Shown here piece after piece: positions 1 to 5,973 of a stretch of DNA of 5,973 nt. Below the pieces are notes generated by a model. That model worked only from the letters and a program-made list of their open reading frames with translations, searched no databases and was not told the origin of the DNA. Location of the stretch: positions 1 through 5,973 of the forward strand of contig VGXH01000130.1 in assembly GCA_016873405.1 (NCBI GenBank). The letters are read 5' to 3'. Position 1 is the stretch's first letter. Each line of letters opens with the position of its first letter. The position numbers and the translations under genes were made by a program. The DNA is from a bacterium (GTDB taxonomy: Bacteria > Krumholzibacteriota > Krumholzibacteria > LZORAL124-64-63).

Positions 1-1
1 C

Positions 2-997
2 GCGACGGTGTTCACCTGGTCGGTGACCTACGTCTACAGCGAGGCGCCGACCGTGCACGAGGTGGTCATCGACGGCGTGGCCCGCGCGATGTCGCCGACG
101 GGCCCCGGCGGCGGCTCCGTCGAGTACCGTTACCAGGCGTCCCTGCCGAACGGCGAGCACGCTTGGTACCTGCGCTTCGCCGTGGCCGATCCCGAGGTGG
201 CCGAGGCGCGGACCGCGACGGCGCCGGGCCCGGTCGTCGGCCGGCACGTCTTCACGATGGGCAGCCCCGTGACGGAAACCGGCCGCGACGCCGACGAATG
301 GCAGCACACCGTGGTGCTGAGCGACAGTCTCGTCTGGCGCGATCTGGAGGTCTCGCAGGACGAGTACGCCGCGCGGGGGCTCGGTTCTCCGTCGCGCTTC
401 AGCGGCGGCGCGCTCCCGGTGGAGACGGTCACCTGGCTGCAGGCGATCACCTGGTGCAACGCGCAGTCGGCGGCGGACGGGCTGACGCCGGCCTACCAGA
501 TCACCGGCAACGGGGTCGCCTGGGATCGCGACGCCGACGGCTGGCGCCTGCCGACCGAGGCCGAGTGGGAGTGGCTGGCGCGCGCCGGAACCACCACCGC
601 GTTCGTCGCCGGCAACCTGACGGCGCGGGTCTGCAACGCCGACCCGGCGCTCGTGCCGGCGGCCTGGTACTGCGGCAGCTTCGCGGTCGGCGAGATGCCG
701 GGCACGCGGGCCGGCGGCCTGAAGACGCCCAATCCGTGGGGCCTGTCCGACCTGGCCGGCAACGTCGGTGAGTGGTGCTGGGACTGGTACGGCGACTACC
801 GCCTGCTGGACGCCGACGGCGACGGGGTCGTCCTGGATCCGGCCGGACCGCCGACGGGCACCCAGCGCGTCGCGCGCGGCGGCAGCTGGTACGGCGGCAG
901 CGAGGACTGCCGCGGCGCCGCGCGGGCCGCGCGCTACCCCGACTCGGCCGACGACACCATCGGCCTGCGCGCGGTGCGCACGGTGAACGCGAAATGA
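2..997 (+). CDS. SUMF1/FGE-sulfatase-domain protein, 3' part (5' end outside window)
   Basis: The reading frame is already open at the first complete codon, so the true start lies upstream; 331 residues are visible. Residues about 1-78 look like an Ig/PKD-type beta module, rich in Tyr/Phe with 'VVIDG' and 'LPNGEHAWYLRFAVAD'. A SUMF1 (FGE-sulfatase, C-type-lectin-like) domain follows: 'FTMGSP' at 84-89, 'WRLPTEAEWEW' at 181-191, 'NPWGLSDLAGNVGEW' at 244-258, 'RGGSW' at 292-296 and 'IGLRAVR' near the end. True formylglycine-generating enzymes carry two copper-binding cysteines just after RGGS. Here the first position is Gly298 and only the second is kept (Cys303), so formylglycine synthesis is unlikely. 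Non-catalytic or otherwise specialised relatives (PvdO- or EgtB-like SUMF1 proteins) are common in bacteria. The Ig-like module suggests an exported or surface protein, but the signal region is not in view. The stop overlaps the next start by 4 bp. Family call is firm; function is unknown. Confidence 0.88.
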   Translation, partial: ATVFTWSVTYVYSEAPTVHEVVIDGVARAMSPTGPGGGSVEYRYQASLPNGEHAWYLRFAVADPEVAEARTATAPGPVVGRHVFTMGSPVTETGRDADEWQHTVVLSDSLVWRDLEVSQDEYAARGLGSPSRFSGGALPVETVTWLQAITWCNAQSAADGLTPAYQITGNGVAWDRDADGWRLPTEAEWEWLARAGTTTAFVAGNLTARVCNADPALVPAAWYCGSFAVGEMPGTRAGGLKTPNPWGLSDLAGNVGEWCWDWYGDYRLLDADGDGVVLDPAGPPTGTQRVARGGSWYGGSEDCRGAARAARYPDSADDTIGLRAVRTVNAK

Positions 998-2115
998 AGC
1001 CGACCACAGACGCCGCCAAGGTGCCCGGGCAGGGCCGCCTCTCCTACATCGACGCCTTCCGTGGACTGGTCGGCGTGATGATGGCGCTCGGGCACAGCAA
1101 CTACTACTTCAACTCGGCCTGGCTGAGCCTGGACCCGGTCGACCCCTTCTTCGACAACACGCCGCAGTTCCTGCTGCGCTACATGGGCTACCTGTGCGCG
1201 CCCGGCTTCCTGATGATGAACGGGGCGATGGCCTATTACGTGTTCCACCGGCGCCGGCGTTCAGGCGAGAGCGGGCGCTCGGTGCGCTGGGGCTTCCTGC
1301 AGCGCGGGCTCTTCCTGGTGGCCGTGCAGCTCGTCTGGGTCAACGCCTCCTGGAGCGGATTCGATCGCCTGCGCCTCGATCACATGGGCATCATCGGCAC
1401 CATCGGCCTGTCCATGATCCTGGTCACCTGCCTGGCCACCTGGCGCTGGCAGTGGCGGGCGGCGCTGGTCGCGGTCCTGTTCCTGGCGCAGCCGTTCCTG
1501 CTGCGCATCCCGTACGACGTGAACGGCCCGGCCCACTATTGGATGGAGTTCCTGGTCACGGCCGGCGACTACAACAAGTACCCGCTGCTGCCTTGGTTCT
1601 CGCTGGCGCTGCTCGGCAGCGTCATGGCGCATTTCTGGTTCGAGGTCTGGCGCGACCCCGGCCGGCGCGCCCGCTGGTCGCTGGCGATCGGCCTGCTGCT
1701 GGTGGCGGCGGGCTGGGCCGTGAGGTTGGGCCACGGTTTCGGCAACCTCTTCGCCTGGAACACCTTCTTCTCGTGGTCCTTCTTCCTGGTGCAGAAGTAC
1801 CCGCCCAGCCTGGACCACCAGCTGTGGCTGTCCGGCACCGTGATCGCGCTGGTCGGGGTCTTCAGCTGGCTCGACGCGCGCACGCCCGTGCTGCGGCCGC
1901 TGGGCTACGTCGGACGGGTGCCGCTGTTCTTCTACTGCGTCCACATTCCGCTGCTGGCCATCGTCGCGCGCCGGTTCGGGCTGTTCTACCATGAGGGCGC
2001 GGTCCTGGGCTCGCTGGTCGGCTGGGTCCTGCTGCTGGCGGTGATGGCGCCGCTCGTGGTGTGGTTCGGCCGCGTGAAGCAGAAGAACCAGTCGTGGTTC
2101 GTCAGGATGATCTGA
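994..2115 (+). CDS. DUF1624/HGSNAT-like multi-pass membrane acyltransferase-family protein
   Basis: This 373-residue integral membrane protein matches the DUF1624 family, related to the catalytic region of heparan-alpha-glucosaminide N-acetyltransferase and to the wider transmembrane acyltransferases. Family-like segments are 'RLSYIDAFRG' (15-24) with His34 at the end of the first helix, 'CAPGFLMMNGAMAYY' (68-82), 'YPLLPW' (196-201), 'KYPPSL' (269-273 region) and 'RVPLFFYCVH' (308-317). I count about ten hydrophobic helices, near residues 17-34, 62-84, 100-117, 129-149, 155-171, 196-214, 228-245, 278-293, 305-325 and 335-358. A basic loop, HRRRR (85-89), follows the second helix and is probably cytoplasmic. 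By analogy it may move an acyl group across the membrane onto a sugar, but donor and acceptor cannot be read here. The ATG at 994 was chosen because the family homology begins just after it and it overlaps the upstream stop as ATGA. The frame is open further upstream, but that part only shadows the SUMF1 gene. No strong ribosome binding site precedes it, which fits translational coupling. Confidence 0.87.
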   Translation: MKPTTDAAKVPGQGRLSYIDAFRGLVGVMMALGHSNYYFNSAWLSLDPVDPFFDNTPQFLLRYMGYLCAPGFLMMNGAMAYYVFHRRRRSGESGRSVRWGFLQRGLFLVAVQLVWVNASWSGFDRLRLDHMGIIGTIGLSMILVTCLATWRWQWRAALVAVLFLAQPFLLRIPYDVNGPAHYWMEFLVTAGDYNKYPLLPWFSLALLGSVMAHFWFEVWRDPGRRARWSLAIGLLLVAAGWAVRLGHGFGNLFAWNTFFSWSFFLVQKYPPSLDHQLWLSGTVIALVGVFSWLDARTPVLRPLGYVGRVPLFFYCVHIPLLAIVARRFGLFYHEGAVLGSLVGWVLLLAVMAPLVVWFGRVKQKNQSWFVRMI

Positions 2116-2200
2116 CGCGCGCGACCCCGTCGTGACCGAGGCCGGCCGGATCGCCCCGCGCGACCCGGCCGCGCCGCCTTGCCGCCACCGAGGAGCGATC
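2116..2200. other. 85-bp gap between acyltransferase and S9 peptidase genes
   Basis: This short GC-rich gap holds the GGCCGGCC palindrome and, at its end, the ribosome binding site of the next gene. I see no convincing -10/-35 pair and no hairpin followed by a T-run. The sequence does not decide whether the peptidase gene is co-transcribed with the two genes upstream. Confidence 0.5.
2191..2195 (+). promoter_or_regulatory. Shine-Dalgarno sequence of the S9 peptidase gene
   Basis: AGGAG lies 5 nt before the ATG at 2201. It decides the start: an in-frame GTG at 2132 would add 23 Pro/Arg-rich residues ahead of the signal peptide and has no comparable site. Confidence 0.75.
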
Positions 2201-4183
2201 ATGACCTCACCGATCCGCGCCGTACCGGCCCTGGCTCCGGCCCTGGCCCTGGCCGTGGCGATGGCCGTCCTCGTTCACCTGCCGGCGCCCGCCGGCGCCG
2301 AGATCACCCGGCTCGAGAGCGGCAACCGCGTCAGCGAGAACCTGCCTGAGATCCCGTCGGAGCTGGTCGAGAGCCTCAACCGCTACCAGAACACCCGCGG
2401 CGCCTCGTTCCAGGGCTGGCTGGACGACGGCAGCCTCCTGATCTCGACGCGCTTCGGGGACACGGCCCAGGTGCACCGCGTCGAGCGCCCGCTGGGCGCC
2501 CGCGAGCAGGTGACCTTCTACCGCGAGCCGGTGCGCGGCGTGAGGGTGCGGCCCGGCGGCCACGGGCCGGGGTTCCTGTTCAGCAAGGATTCCGGCGGCG
2601 ACGAGTTCTTCCAGCTCCACCATTACGACCTGGGCGCGCGCGAAGCGAAGCAGCTCACGGCGCCGCGGCCGGGCGGCGGCAGGGTCCGCAACGAGGGCGC
2701 GCTGTGGTCGCATGACGGCCGGCAACTGGCCTGGAGCAGCACGCTGCGCAACGGCACGGACACCGACGTCTGGGTGAGCGACTTCGAGGGGGAGCCGCGC
2801 CTCCTGGTGCAGGAAGGGGGAGCCTGGAACGCGCACGACTTCTCGCCGGACGGCGGCCGCCTGCTGGTCAGCCGCTTCGTGTCCATCGAGGAGTCGCAGC
2901 CGGCCGAGGTGGACGTCGCCACAGGAAGGCTGACGATGCTGCCGGTCGCCGGCGGCCGGGCCGCCGTCTCGGGCCTGCAGTACGCCAGGACCGGGCGCGG
3001 CCTCTGGTACCTCTCGGACGAGGAGTCGGAGTTCGTGAACCTGCGCCGGCGCGACCTCGTGACCGGCGAGGTGACCGTCGTCGGCGCCGAGGTTCCCTGG
3101 AGCGTCACCGGGCTCGCGCAGAGCCGCGACGGGGCGCGCCTGGCCTACGTCACGAACGAGGACGGCATCTCCGTGCTGCGCGTCATCCGCGCCGCGGACC
3201 TGGGCGCCGAGCCGCTGCCGCCCCTGCCGATGGGCCAGGTGGGCGGGCTGGAATTCTCGCCGGACGGGAACCGCCTGGCGCTCAGCCTGAATACGGCGAC
3301 CTCGCCCGCCGACGTCTACGTCGTGGACCTGGCGGCCGGCGCGGTGGAGCGCTGGACGCGCAGCGAGGTCGGCGGCCTGGACACCGCCGCCTTCGTGGCG
3401 CCGACGCTGATCCGCTACGAGAGCTTCGACGGCCGCAGCATTCCCGCCTTCTGTTACCGTCCCGCCGGCGTGCCCGCCGATCGGCGCCTGCCGGTGATCA
3501 TCAGCATCCACGGCGGTCCCGAGTCGCAGGCGCTGCCCGTGTTCAACCCGGCCTTCCAGTACCTGCTGCGCGAACTGCAGGTGGCCGTCCTGGCGCCGAA
3601 CGCGCGCGGTTCCTCGGGCTACGGGAAGACCTGGCTGCAATTGGACAACGGCTTCCTGCGCAAGGACTCGGTCAAGGACCTCGGCGCGCTGCTGGACTGG
3701 ATCGCGCGCCAGCCCGGCCTGGATCCCGGGCGCGTGGGCGTGACCGGCGGCAGCTACGGCGGCTACATGGTCCTGGCGGCGATGGTCGACTACGGCGACC
3801 GCATCCGCGCCGGCGTCGACGTCGTCGGCATCTCCCACTTCCGGACCTTCCTGGAGAACACCGAGGACTACCGGCGCGACCTGCGCCGAGCCGAGTACGG
3901 CGACGAGCGCGACCCGGCCATGCGCGCCTTCCACGAGGAGATCGCGCCGCTGAACAACGCGCACCGCATCACCAGGCCGCTGTTCGTGGCCCAGGGCAAC
4001 AACGACCCGCGCGTGCCCTGGACCGAGGCCGAGCAGATCGTGCGCGCCGTGCGCGGCGCCGGCGGCGACGTGTGGTACCTGATGTTCAAGGACGAGGGGC
4101 ACGGCTTCGCGAAGAAGCCGAATGCCGATTACTTCGGCGCCGCTCAGGTGCTGTTCTGGCGGAAGCACCTGCTGGGCGAATGA
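2201..4183 (+). CDS. Exported S9-family prolyl oligopeptidase-like serine peptidase
   Basis: The 660-residue protein begins with a Sec-type signal peptide: Arg6, a hydrophobic Ala/Leu/Val core at about 10-27, and likely cleavage after 'PAPAGA' at residue 33. It should therefore act in the periplasm or outside the cell. Residues about 50-405 form a beta-propeller with recurring 'SPDG/SHDG/SRDG..LA' blades, for example 'DFSPDGGRLLVS' and 'EFSPDGNRLALS'. An alpha/beta hydrolase domain follows from about 'SFDG' (408-411). It contains the oxyanion-region 'HGGPE' (437-441), 'NARGSSGYG' (467-475), nucleophile motif 'GGSYGGY' (516-522, Ser518), Asp602 in 'NNDPRVP' and His634 in 'DEGHGF'. The triad is complete and its spacing is normal for family S9 (acylaminoacyl-peptidase/dipeptidyl-peptidase-like, probably S9C), as is the length. 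Family members cleave short peptides, so a role in scavenging peptides outside the cytoplasm is inferred; exact specificity cannot be read. The gene ends 27 bp from the oppositely oriented transporter gene. Confidence 0.95.
   Translation: MTSPIRAVPALAPALALAVAMAVLVHLPAPAGAEITRLESGNRVSENLPEIPSELVESLNRYQNTRGASFQGWLDDGSLLISTRFGDTAQVHRVERPLGAREQVTFYREPVRGVRVRPGGHGPGFLFSKDSGGDEFFQLHHYDLGAREAKQLTAPRPGGGRVRNEGALWSHDGRQLAWSSTLRNGTDTDVWVSDFEGEPRLLVQEGGAWNAHDFSPDGGRLLVSRFVSIEESQPAEVDVATGRLTMLPVAGGRAAVSGLQYARTGRGLWYLSDEESEFVNLRRRDLVTGEVTVVGAEVPWSVTGLAQSRDGARLAYVTNEDGISVLRVIRAADLGAEPLPPLPMGQVGGLEFSPDGNRLALSLNTATSPADVYVVDLAAGAVERWTRSEVGGLDTAAFVAPTLIRYESFDGRSIPAFCYRPAGVPADRRLPVIISIHGGPESQALPVFNPAFQYLLRELQVAVLAPNARGSSGYGKTWLQLDNGFLRKDSVKDLGALLDWIARQPGLDPGRVGVTGGSYGGYMVLAAMVDYGDRIRAGVDVVGISHFRTFLENTEDYRRDLRRAEYGDERDPAMRAFHEEIAPLNNAHRITRPLFVAQGNNDPRVPWTEAEQIVRAVRGAGGDVWYLMFKDEGHGFAKKPNADYFGAAQVLFWRKHLLGE
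4145..4171. repeat. Perfect 8-bp inverted repeat at the convergent gene ends
   Basis: CAGGTGCT at 4145-4152 and AGCACCTG at 4164-4171 are perfect reverse complements separated by 11 nt. They lie inside the last codons of the S9 gene, 9 nt before its stop codon, and about 40 nt past the stop of the converging transporter gene. RNA from either strand could form this hairpin. No T-run follows on either side, so it is not a classical intrinsic terminator. It may be a U-tract-less terminator or 3' stabiliser, or a chance product of codon choice. Confidence 0.45.
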
Positions 4184-4210
4184 GGCGCGCCGACGCCGGG
4201 TGAGCCGGAC

Positions 4211-5488
4211 CTACCCGGTCAGCACGCCGGCGATGGCCGCCGTCATCCACGACGCGAGCGCCCCGCCGATCATCGCCTTCAGCCCCAGCCGGGCCACGTC
4301 GGCCCGGCGCGACGGCGCGATGGTGCCGATGCCGCCGATCTGGATGGCGATCGAGCTGAAGTTCGCGAACCCGCAGAGCGCATAGGTGGCGATCACGATG
4401 CTGCGCGGCGACATGGAGCCGGCGTTCTTGATGTCGGCCAGCTGGATGTAGGCCAGGAACTCGTTGACGGAGATCTTGGTGCCGAGCAGCTCGCCGAAGC
4501 GCGTGGCCTCGGACCAGGGCACGCCCATGACCCAGGCGAACGGGGAGAAGGCCCAGCCCAGGAGCGCGCCCAGCGAGGTGTGCGCGAAGCCGAGCACCCA
4601 GTTGACCATCGCCACCAGCGAGATGAAGGCCAGCAGCATGGCGCCCACGTTCGCGGCCAGCTTCAGGCCAACCCCGGCGCCGCCGGCCGCGGCGTCCAGC
4701 ACGTTGGCGTACTCCTTCGGGATCCGCAGCGAGACCGCTCCCTGGGTGGGCGAGACCTCCTTTTCCGGCAGCATGATCTTGGCGATGACCAGCGCCGCCG
4801 GCGCCGACATCACGCTGGCCGCCAGCAGATGCCCGGCGTCGATGCCGAACCGCACGTAGGCGGCCATGACGCCGCCGGCCACCGTGGCGAAGCCGCCCAC
4901 CATCACCGCCATGATCTCGCTGTTGGTCATCGTGGCCAGGTAGGGGCGGATGACGAACGGCGCCTCGGTCTGCCCCACGAAGATGTTCGCCGAGCAGGAC
5001 AGCGTCTCGCTGCCGCTGGTGCCCATCGTCTTCTGCATGAGGCGGGCGATGCCGGAGATCAGCCGCTGCATGAGGCCCAGGTGGTAGAGCACGGCCATGA
5101 GCGAGGAGAAGAAGATGATCGTCGGCAGCACGTGCATGATGAAGACGGTGCCGATCGAAGTGAGCTGACCGGTGACGGAGTTCGTGACCTGCCAGTAGCC
5201 GCCCTCCGGTCCCAGGTTGGCCACCAGCTCGGGGCTGCTGCGGTAGAGCCCGCCCCACAGGAAGGAGGCGCCGGCGTCGGTGAAGCCCAGGATGCGCGTG
5301 ATGAAGTCGCGGGCGGCGCCGAAGACGACCTCGCCCCAGGGGGTGCGCAGCAGCAGCACGGCCAGCGCGAACTGCAGGCCCAGGCCCCAGGCGGCGACGC
5401 GCCAGGGGAAGCGGCGGCGGTCGGCGCTGATCAACCAGGCCATCAGCATGAGGACGAAGACGCCAAGTAACGAGATCGCGTTCTGCAT
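4211..5488 (-). CDS. nupC: NupC-type concentrative nucleoside transporter (CNT family)
   Basis: This 425-residue inner-membrane protein imports nucleosides with a cation gradient, as CNT family members do. The signature run is unmistakable: 'GTSGSETLS' (156-164), 'ANIFVGQTEAP' (167-177), then 'MTNSEIMAVMVGGFATVAGGVMAAYV' spread over 187-212. Gln173-Thr174-Glu175 correspond to the nucleoside-binding QTE of the Vibrio cholerae transporter. 'NEFLAYIQL' (342-350) and 'CGFANFSSIAIQIGG' (372-386, with Asn376 and Ser379) supply the second half of the site; this alignment is from memory. Length and N-terminus ('LLGVFVLMLMAWLISADRR') are normal for the bacterial branch. The ATG at 5488 was chosen because family homology starts directly there; its ribosome binding site is weak (AAAGG, 11 nt upstream). 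The gene diverges from tex and converges on the S9 peptidase gene. Whether it prefers purine or pyrimidine nucleosides cannot be settled here, and the symbol is given at family level. Confidence 0.95.
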   Translation of the reverse strand: MQNAISLLGVFVLMLMAWLISADRRRFPWRVAAWGLGLQFALAVLLLRTPWGEVVFGAARDFITRILGFTDAGASFLWGGLYRSSPELVANLGPEGGYWQVTNSVTGQLTSIGTVFIMHVLPTIIFFSSLMAVLYHLGLMQRLISGIARLMQKTMGTSGSETLSCSANIFVGQTEAPFVIRPYLATMTNSEIMAVMVGGFATVAGGVMAAYVRFGIDAGHLLAASVMSAPAALVIAKIMLPEKEVSPTQGAVSLRIPKEYANVLDAAAGGAGVGLKLAANVGAMLLAFISLVAMVNWVLGFAHTSLGALLGWAFSPFAWVMGVPWSEATRFGELLGTKISVNEFLAYIQLADIKNAGSMSPRSIVIATYALCGFANFSSIAIQIGGIGTIAPSRRADVARLGLKAMIGGALASWMTAAIAGVLTG

Positions 5489-5518
5489 CGGGTGCGGGAC
5501 CTTTCGGGTTGCGGCGCG

Positions 5519-5580
5519 CGGGGTGGCAGCCGCCGCCGGGCCGCGATTATCGCCCGCCGGGGCGCGCGCGGTCCACCCCG
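5519..5580. repeat. 8-bp inverted repeat bracketing the candidate nupC promoter
   Basis: CGGGGTGG at 5519-5526 and CCACCCCG at 5573-5580 are perfect reverse complements with 46 nt between them. The right arm overlaps the candidate -35 box and the left arm lies just past the expected transcription start. This could be a paired operator, but 8-bp G/C-rich matches arise easily by chance at this base composition. Confidence 0.3.
5546..5575 (-). promoter_or_regulatory. Candidate sigma70-type promoter for nupC
   Basis: Read on the minus strand, TGGACC (5575-5570, 4 of 6 to TTGACA) and GATAAT (5551-5546, 5 of 6 to TATAAT) are separated by 18 nt. The -10 box is the only AT-rich hexamer in the surrounding sequence. 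A transcript would start near 5539, giving a leader of about 50 nt before the nupC ATG. This is consensus matching only. Confidence 0.42.
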
Positions 5581-5645
5581 AATCGGCCGCCGCCGGGCCT
5601 GCCGGGCGGGATCGGCGATCGGGCCTTGCGCCGGCGCGCGCGGTC
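5561..5645. repeat. 13-bp direct repeat in the nupC-tex region
   Basis: GGCGCGCGCGGTC occurs at 5561-5573 and again at 5633-5645, 72 bp apart start to start; an 8-bp partial copy (GGCGCGCG) lies at 5513-5520. The first copy sits in the spacer and -35 of the candidate nupC promoter. It could be a regulator site, or simply low-complexity alternating GC. Confidence 0.35.
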
Positions 5646-5719
5646 GCGCATCCTGCCGCCCGCCCGCCGCCGCGGCTGCCCGCCGGCACGAAGGCGACCC
5701 GAACCGAAGGACCGACCCT

Positions 5720-5726
5720 GGGAGAG
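5720..5726 (+). promoter_or_regulatory. Shine-Dalgarno sequence of tex
   Basis: GGGAGAG begins at 5720; its GGGAG core ends 7 nt before the GTG at 5732. This supports GTG as the start codon, and the Tex homology begins a few codons later. Confidence 0.7.
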
Positions 5727-5731
5727 CCCGC

Positions 5732-5973
5732 GTGAACCCGACCCATGTGCCCCCCATCGCCGCCGAACTGGACGTCCCCGCCCGCCAGGTCCTGGCCACC
5801 GCCGAGCTGCTCGGCGGCGGCGCCACCGTGCCGTTCATCAGCCGCTATCGCAAGGAAGCCACGGGCGGCCTCGACGAGGTGGCCGTCACCACCGTGCGCG
5901 ACCGCCTCGAGCAGCTGGCCGAGCTGGACAGGCGCCGCGAGGCCATCGTCAAGTCGCTTGCGGAGCGGCAAAC
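5732..5973 (+). CDS. tex: Tex (YhgF) transcription accessory protein, N-terminal part
   Basis: Only the first 80 codons are in the window and the frame is still open at the edge. The visible protein starts at a GTG with a good ribosome binding site. It matches the conserved Tex N-terminus: 'IAAELDVPARQVLATAELL' (9-27), 'TVPFISRYRKEATGGLDE' (32-49) and 'LEQLAELDRRREAIVKSL' (59-76). These correspond to the helical N-terminal domain. The full family protein is about 700-800 residues, with a YqgF-like fold, helix-hairpin-helix motifs and a C-terminal S1 RNA-binding domain, all beyond the window. Tex is a cytoplasmic nucleic-acid-binding protein linked to transcription and RNA processes. It is transcribed divergently from nupC across a 243-bp region. 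The call is strong because this motif block is highly conserved and distinctive. Confidence 0.93.
   Translation, partial: MNPTHVPPIAAELDVPARQVLATAELLGGGATVPFISRYRKEATGGLDEVAVTTVRDRLEQLAELDRRREAIVKSLAERQ

Larger units (their letters stand above)
5489..5731. other. Divergent intergenic region between nupC and tex
   Basis: This 243-bp stretch is extremely GC-rich and shows no protein homology in any frame I could read. It must hold the promoters for both flanking genes. It contains one candidate minus-strand promoter, an 8-bp inverted repeat around it, a 13-bp direct repeat of alternating GC, and the tex ribosome binding site. I found no convincing plus-strand promoter for tex. Confidence 0.7.

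Noticed and set aside
772..993. Upstream extension of the acyltransferase reading frame
   Set aside because: The added residues are Arg/Gly-rich and overlap the conserved SUMF1 domain in another frame. Family homology starts just after the ATG at 994.
2132..2200. GTG start adding 23 residues to the S9 peptidase
   Set aside because: It would bury the signal peptide behind a Pro/Arg-rich stretch and lacks a ribosome binding site, while ATG 2201 has AGGAG at 5 nt.
1261..2202. Long minus-strand open frame opposite the acyltransferase gene
   Set aside because: The translation is a Gln/His/Arg/Glu-rich shadow of membrane-protein codons, with no domain signal.
2207..4168. A 653-codon open frame on the minus strand opposite the S9 peptidase gene
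   Set aside because: Its translation is low-complexity and rich in Ala, Val, Arg, His and Gln with no recognisable motif. It mirrors the third-position GC bias of the peptidase gene, which has a complete signal peptide, propeller and triad.
4184..4210. GGCGCGCC palindrome in the convergent gap as a terminator
   Set aside because: It is only an 8-bp palindrome with no loop and no T-run; it cannot be supported as a terminator on its own.
4086..5258. Long second minus-strand frame within nupC and beyond
   Set aside because: It is Arg/His/Gly-rich nonsense overlapping the clear CNT-family reading frame on the same strand.
4580..5470. Plus-strand open frame opposite nupC
   Set aside because: It is an antisense shadow rich in Gln, His, Asp and Arg; the nupC frame carries every conserved CNT motif.
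5626..5655. TTGCGC on the plus strand as a -35 for tex
   Set aside because: Only 3 of 6 positions match, and no AT-containing -10 lies at a suitable distance.
5489..5971. Upstream extension of nupC, whose minus-strand frame stays open
   Set aside because: The extension crosses the intergenic region and the opposite-strand tex gene and is low-complexity. Bacterial CNT proteins start at the position of the ATG at 5488.
1..5973. CRISPR array, tRNA or rRNA gene, insertion sequence or attachment site
   Set aside because: I saw no regularly spaced repeats, cloverleaf-like sequence, rRNA-like sequence, transposase motif or terminal inverted repeats on reading both strands. A covariance-model search was not possible here.

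Overview
The window is very GC-rich (roughly 70% by eye) and densely coded. It shows bacterial gene spacing, and the one secreted protein carries a Gram-negative-style signal peptide. The gene mix is a SUMF1-domain protein with an Ig/PKD-like module, a DUF1624/HGSNAT-like membrane acyltransferase, a secreted S9 peptidase, a NupC-type transporter and Tex. It suits an uncultured high-GC Gram-negative lineage such as the FCB-related or Krumholzibacteriota/Eisenbacteria-like metagenomic groups. That placement is inference only, because no phylogenetic marker is complete here.

Layout: (1) Bases 2-997, plus strand, hold the 3' part of a gene for a SUMF1/FGE-sulfatase-fold protein; its 5' end lies outside the window. 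(2) Bases 994-2115, plus strand, overlap it by 4 bp (ATGA) and encode a multi-pass membrane protein of the DUF1624 family. (3) After an 85-bp gap, bases 2201-4183, plus strand, encode an exported S9-family prolyl-oligopeptidase-like serine peptidase with a complete Ser-Asp-His triad. (4) Bases 4211-5488, minus strand, encode a concentrative nucleoside transporter (NupC/CNT), converging on the peptidase gene with only 27 bp between stop codons. (5) Bases 5489-5731 are a 243-bp divergent intergenic region with a candidate promoter for the transporter and some small repeats. (6) Bases 5732-5973, plus strand, are the first 80 codons of a Tex (YhgF) transcription accessory protein, which runs off the end.

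The first two genes are probably co-translated. The S9 peptidase could belong to the same transcript or have its own promoter, since none is visible. The transporter and Tex are separate units leaving a shared regulatory region. Most of this looks like ordinary bacterial housekeeping and accessory content, and I see no convincing multi-gene novel system. The points most worth a second look are the SUMF1-like protein that lacks one of the two catalytic cysteines and is coupled to an HGSNAT-like acyltransferase, the hairpin at the convergent junction, and the repeats around the candidate transporter promoter.
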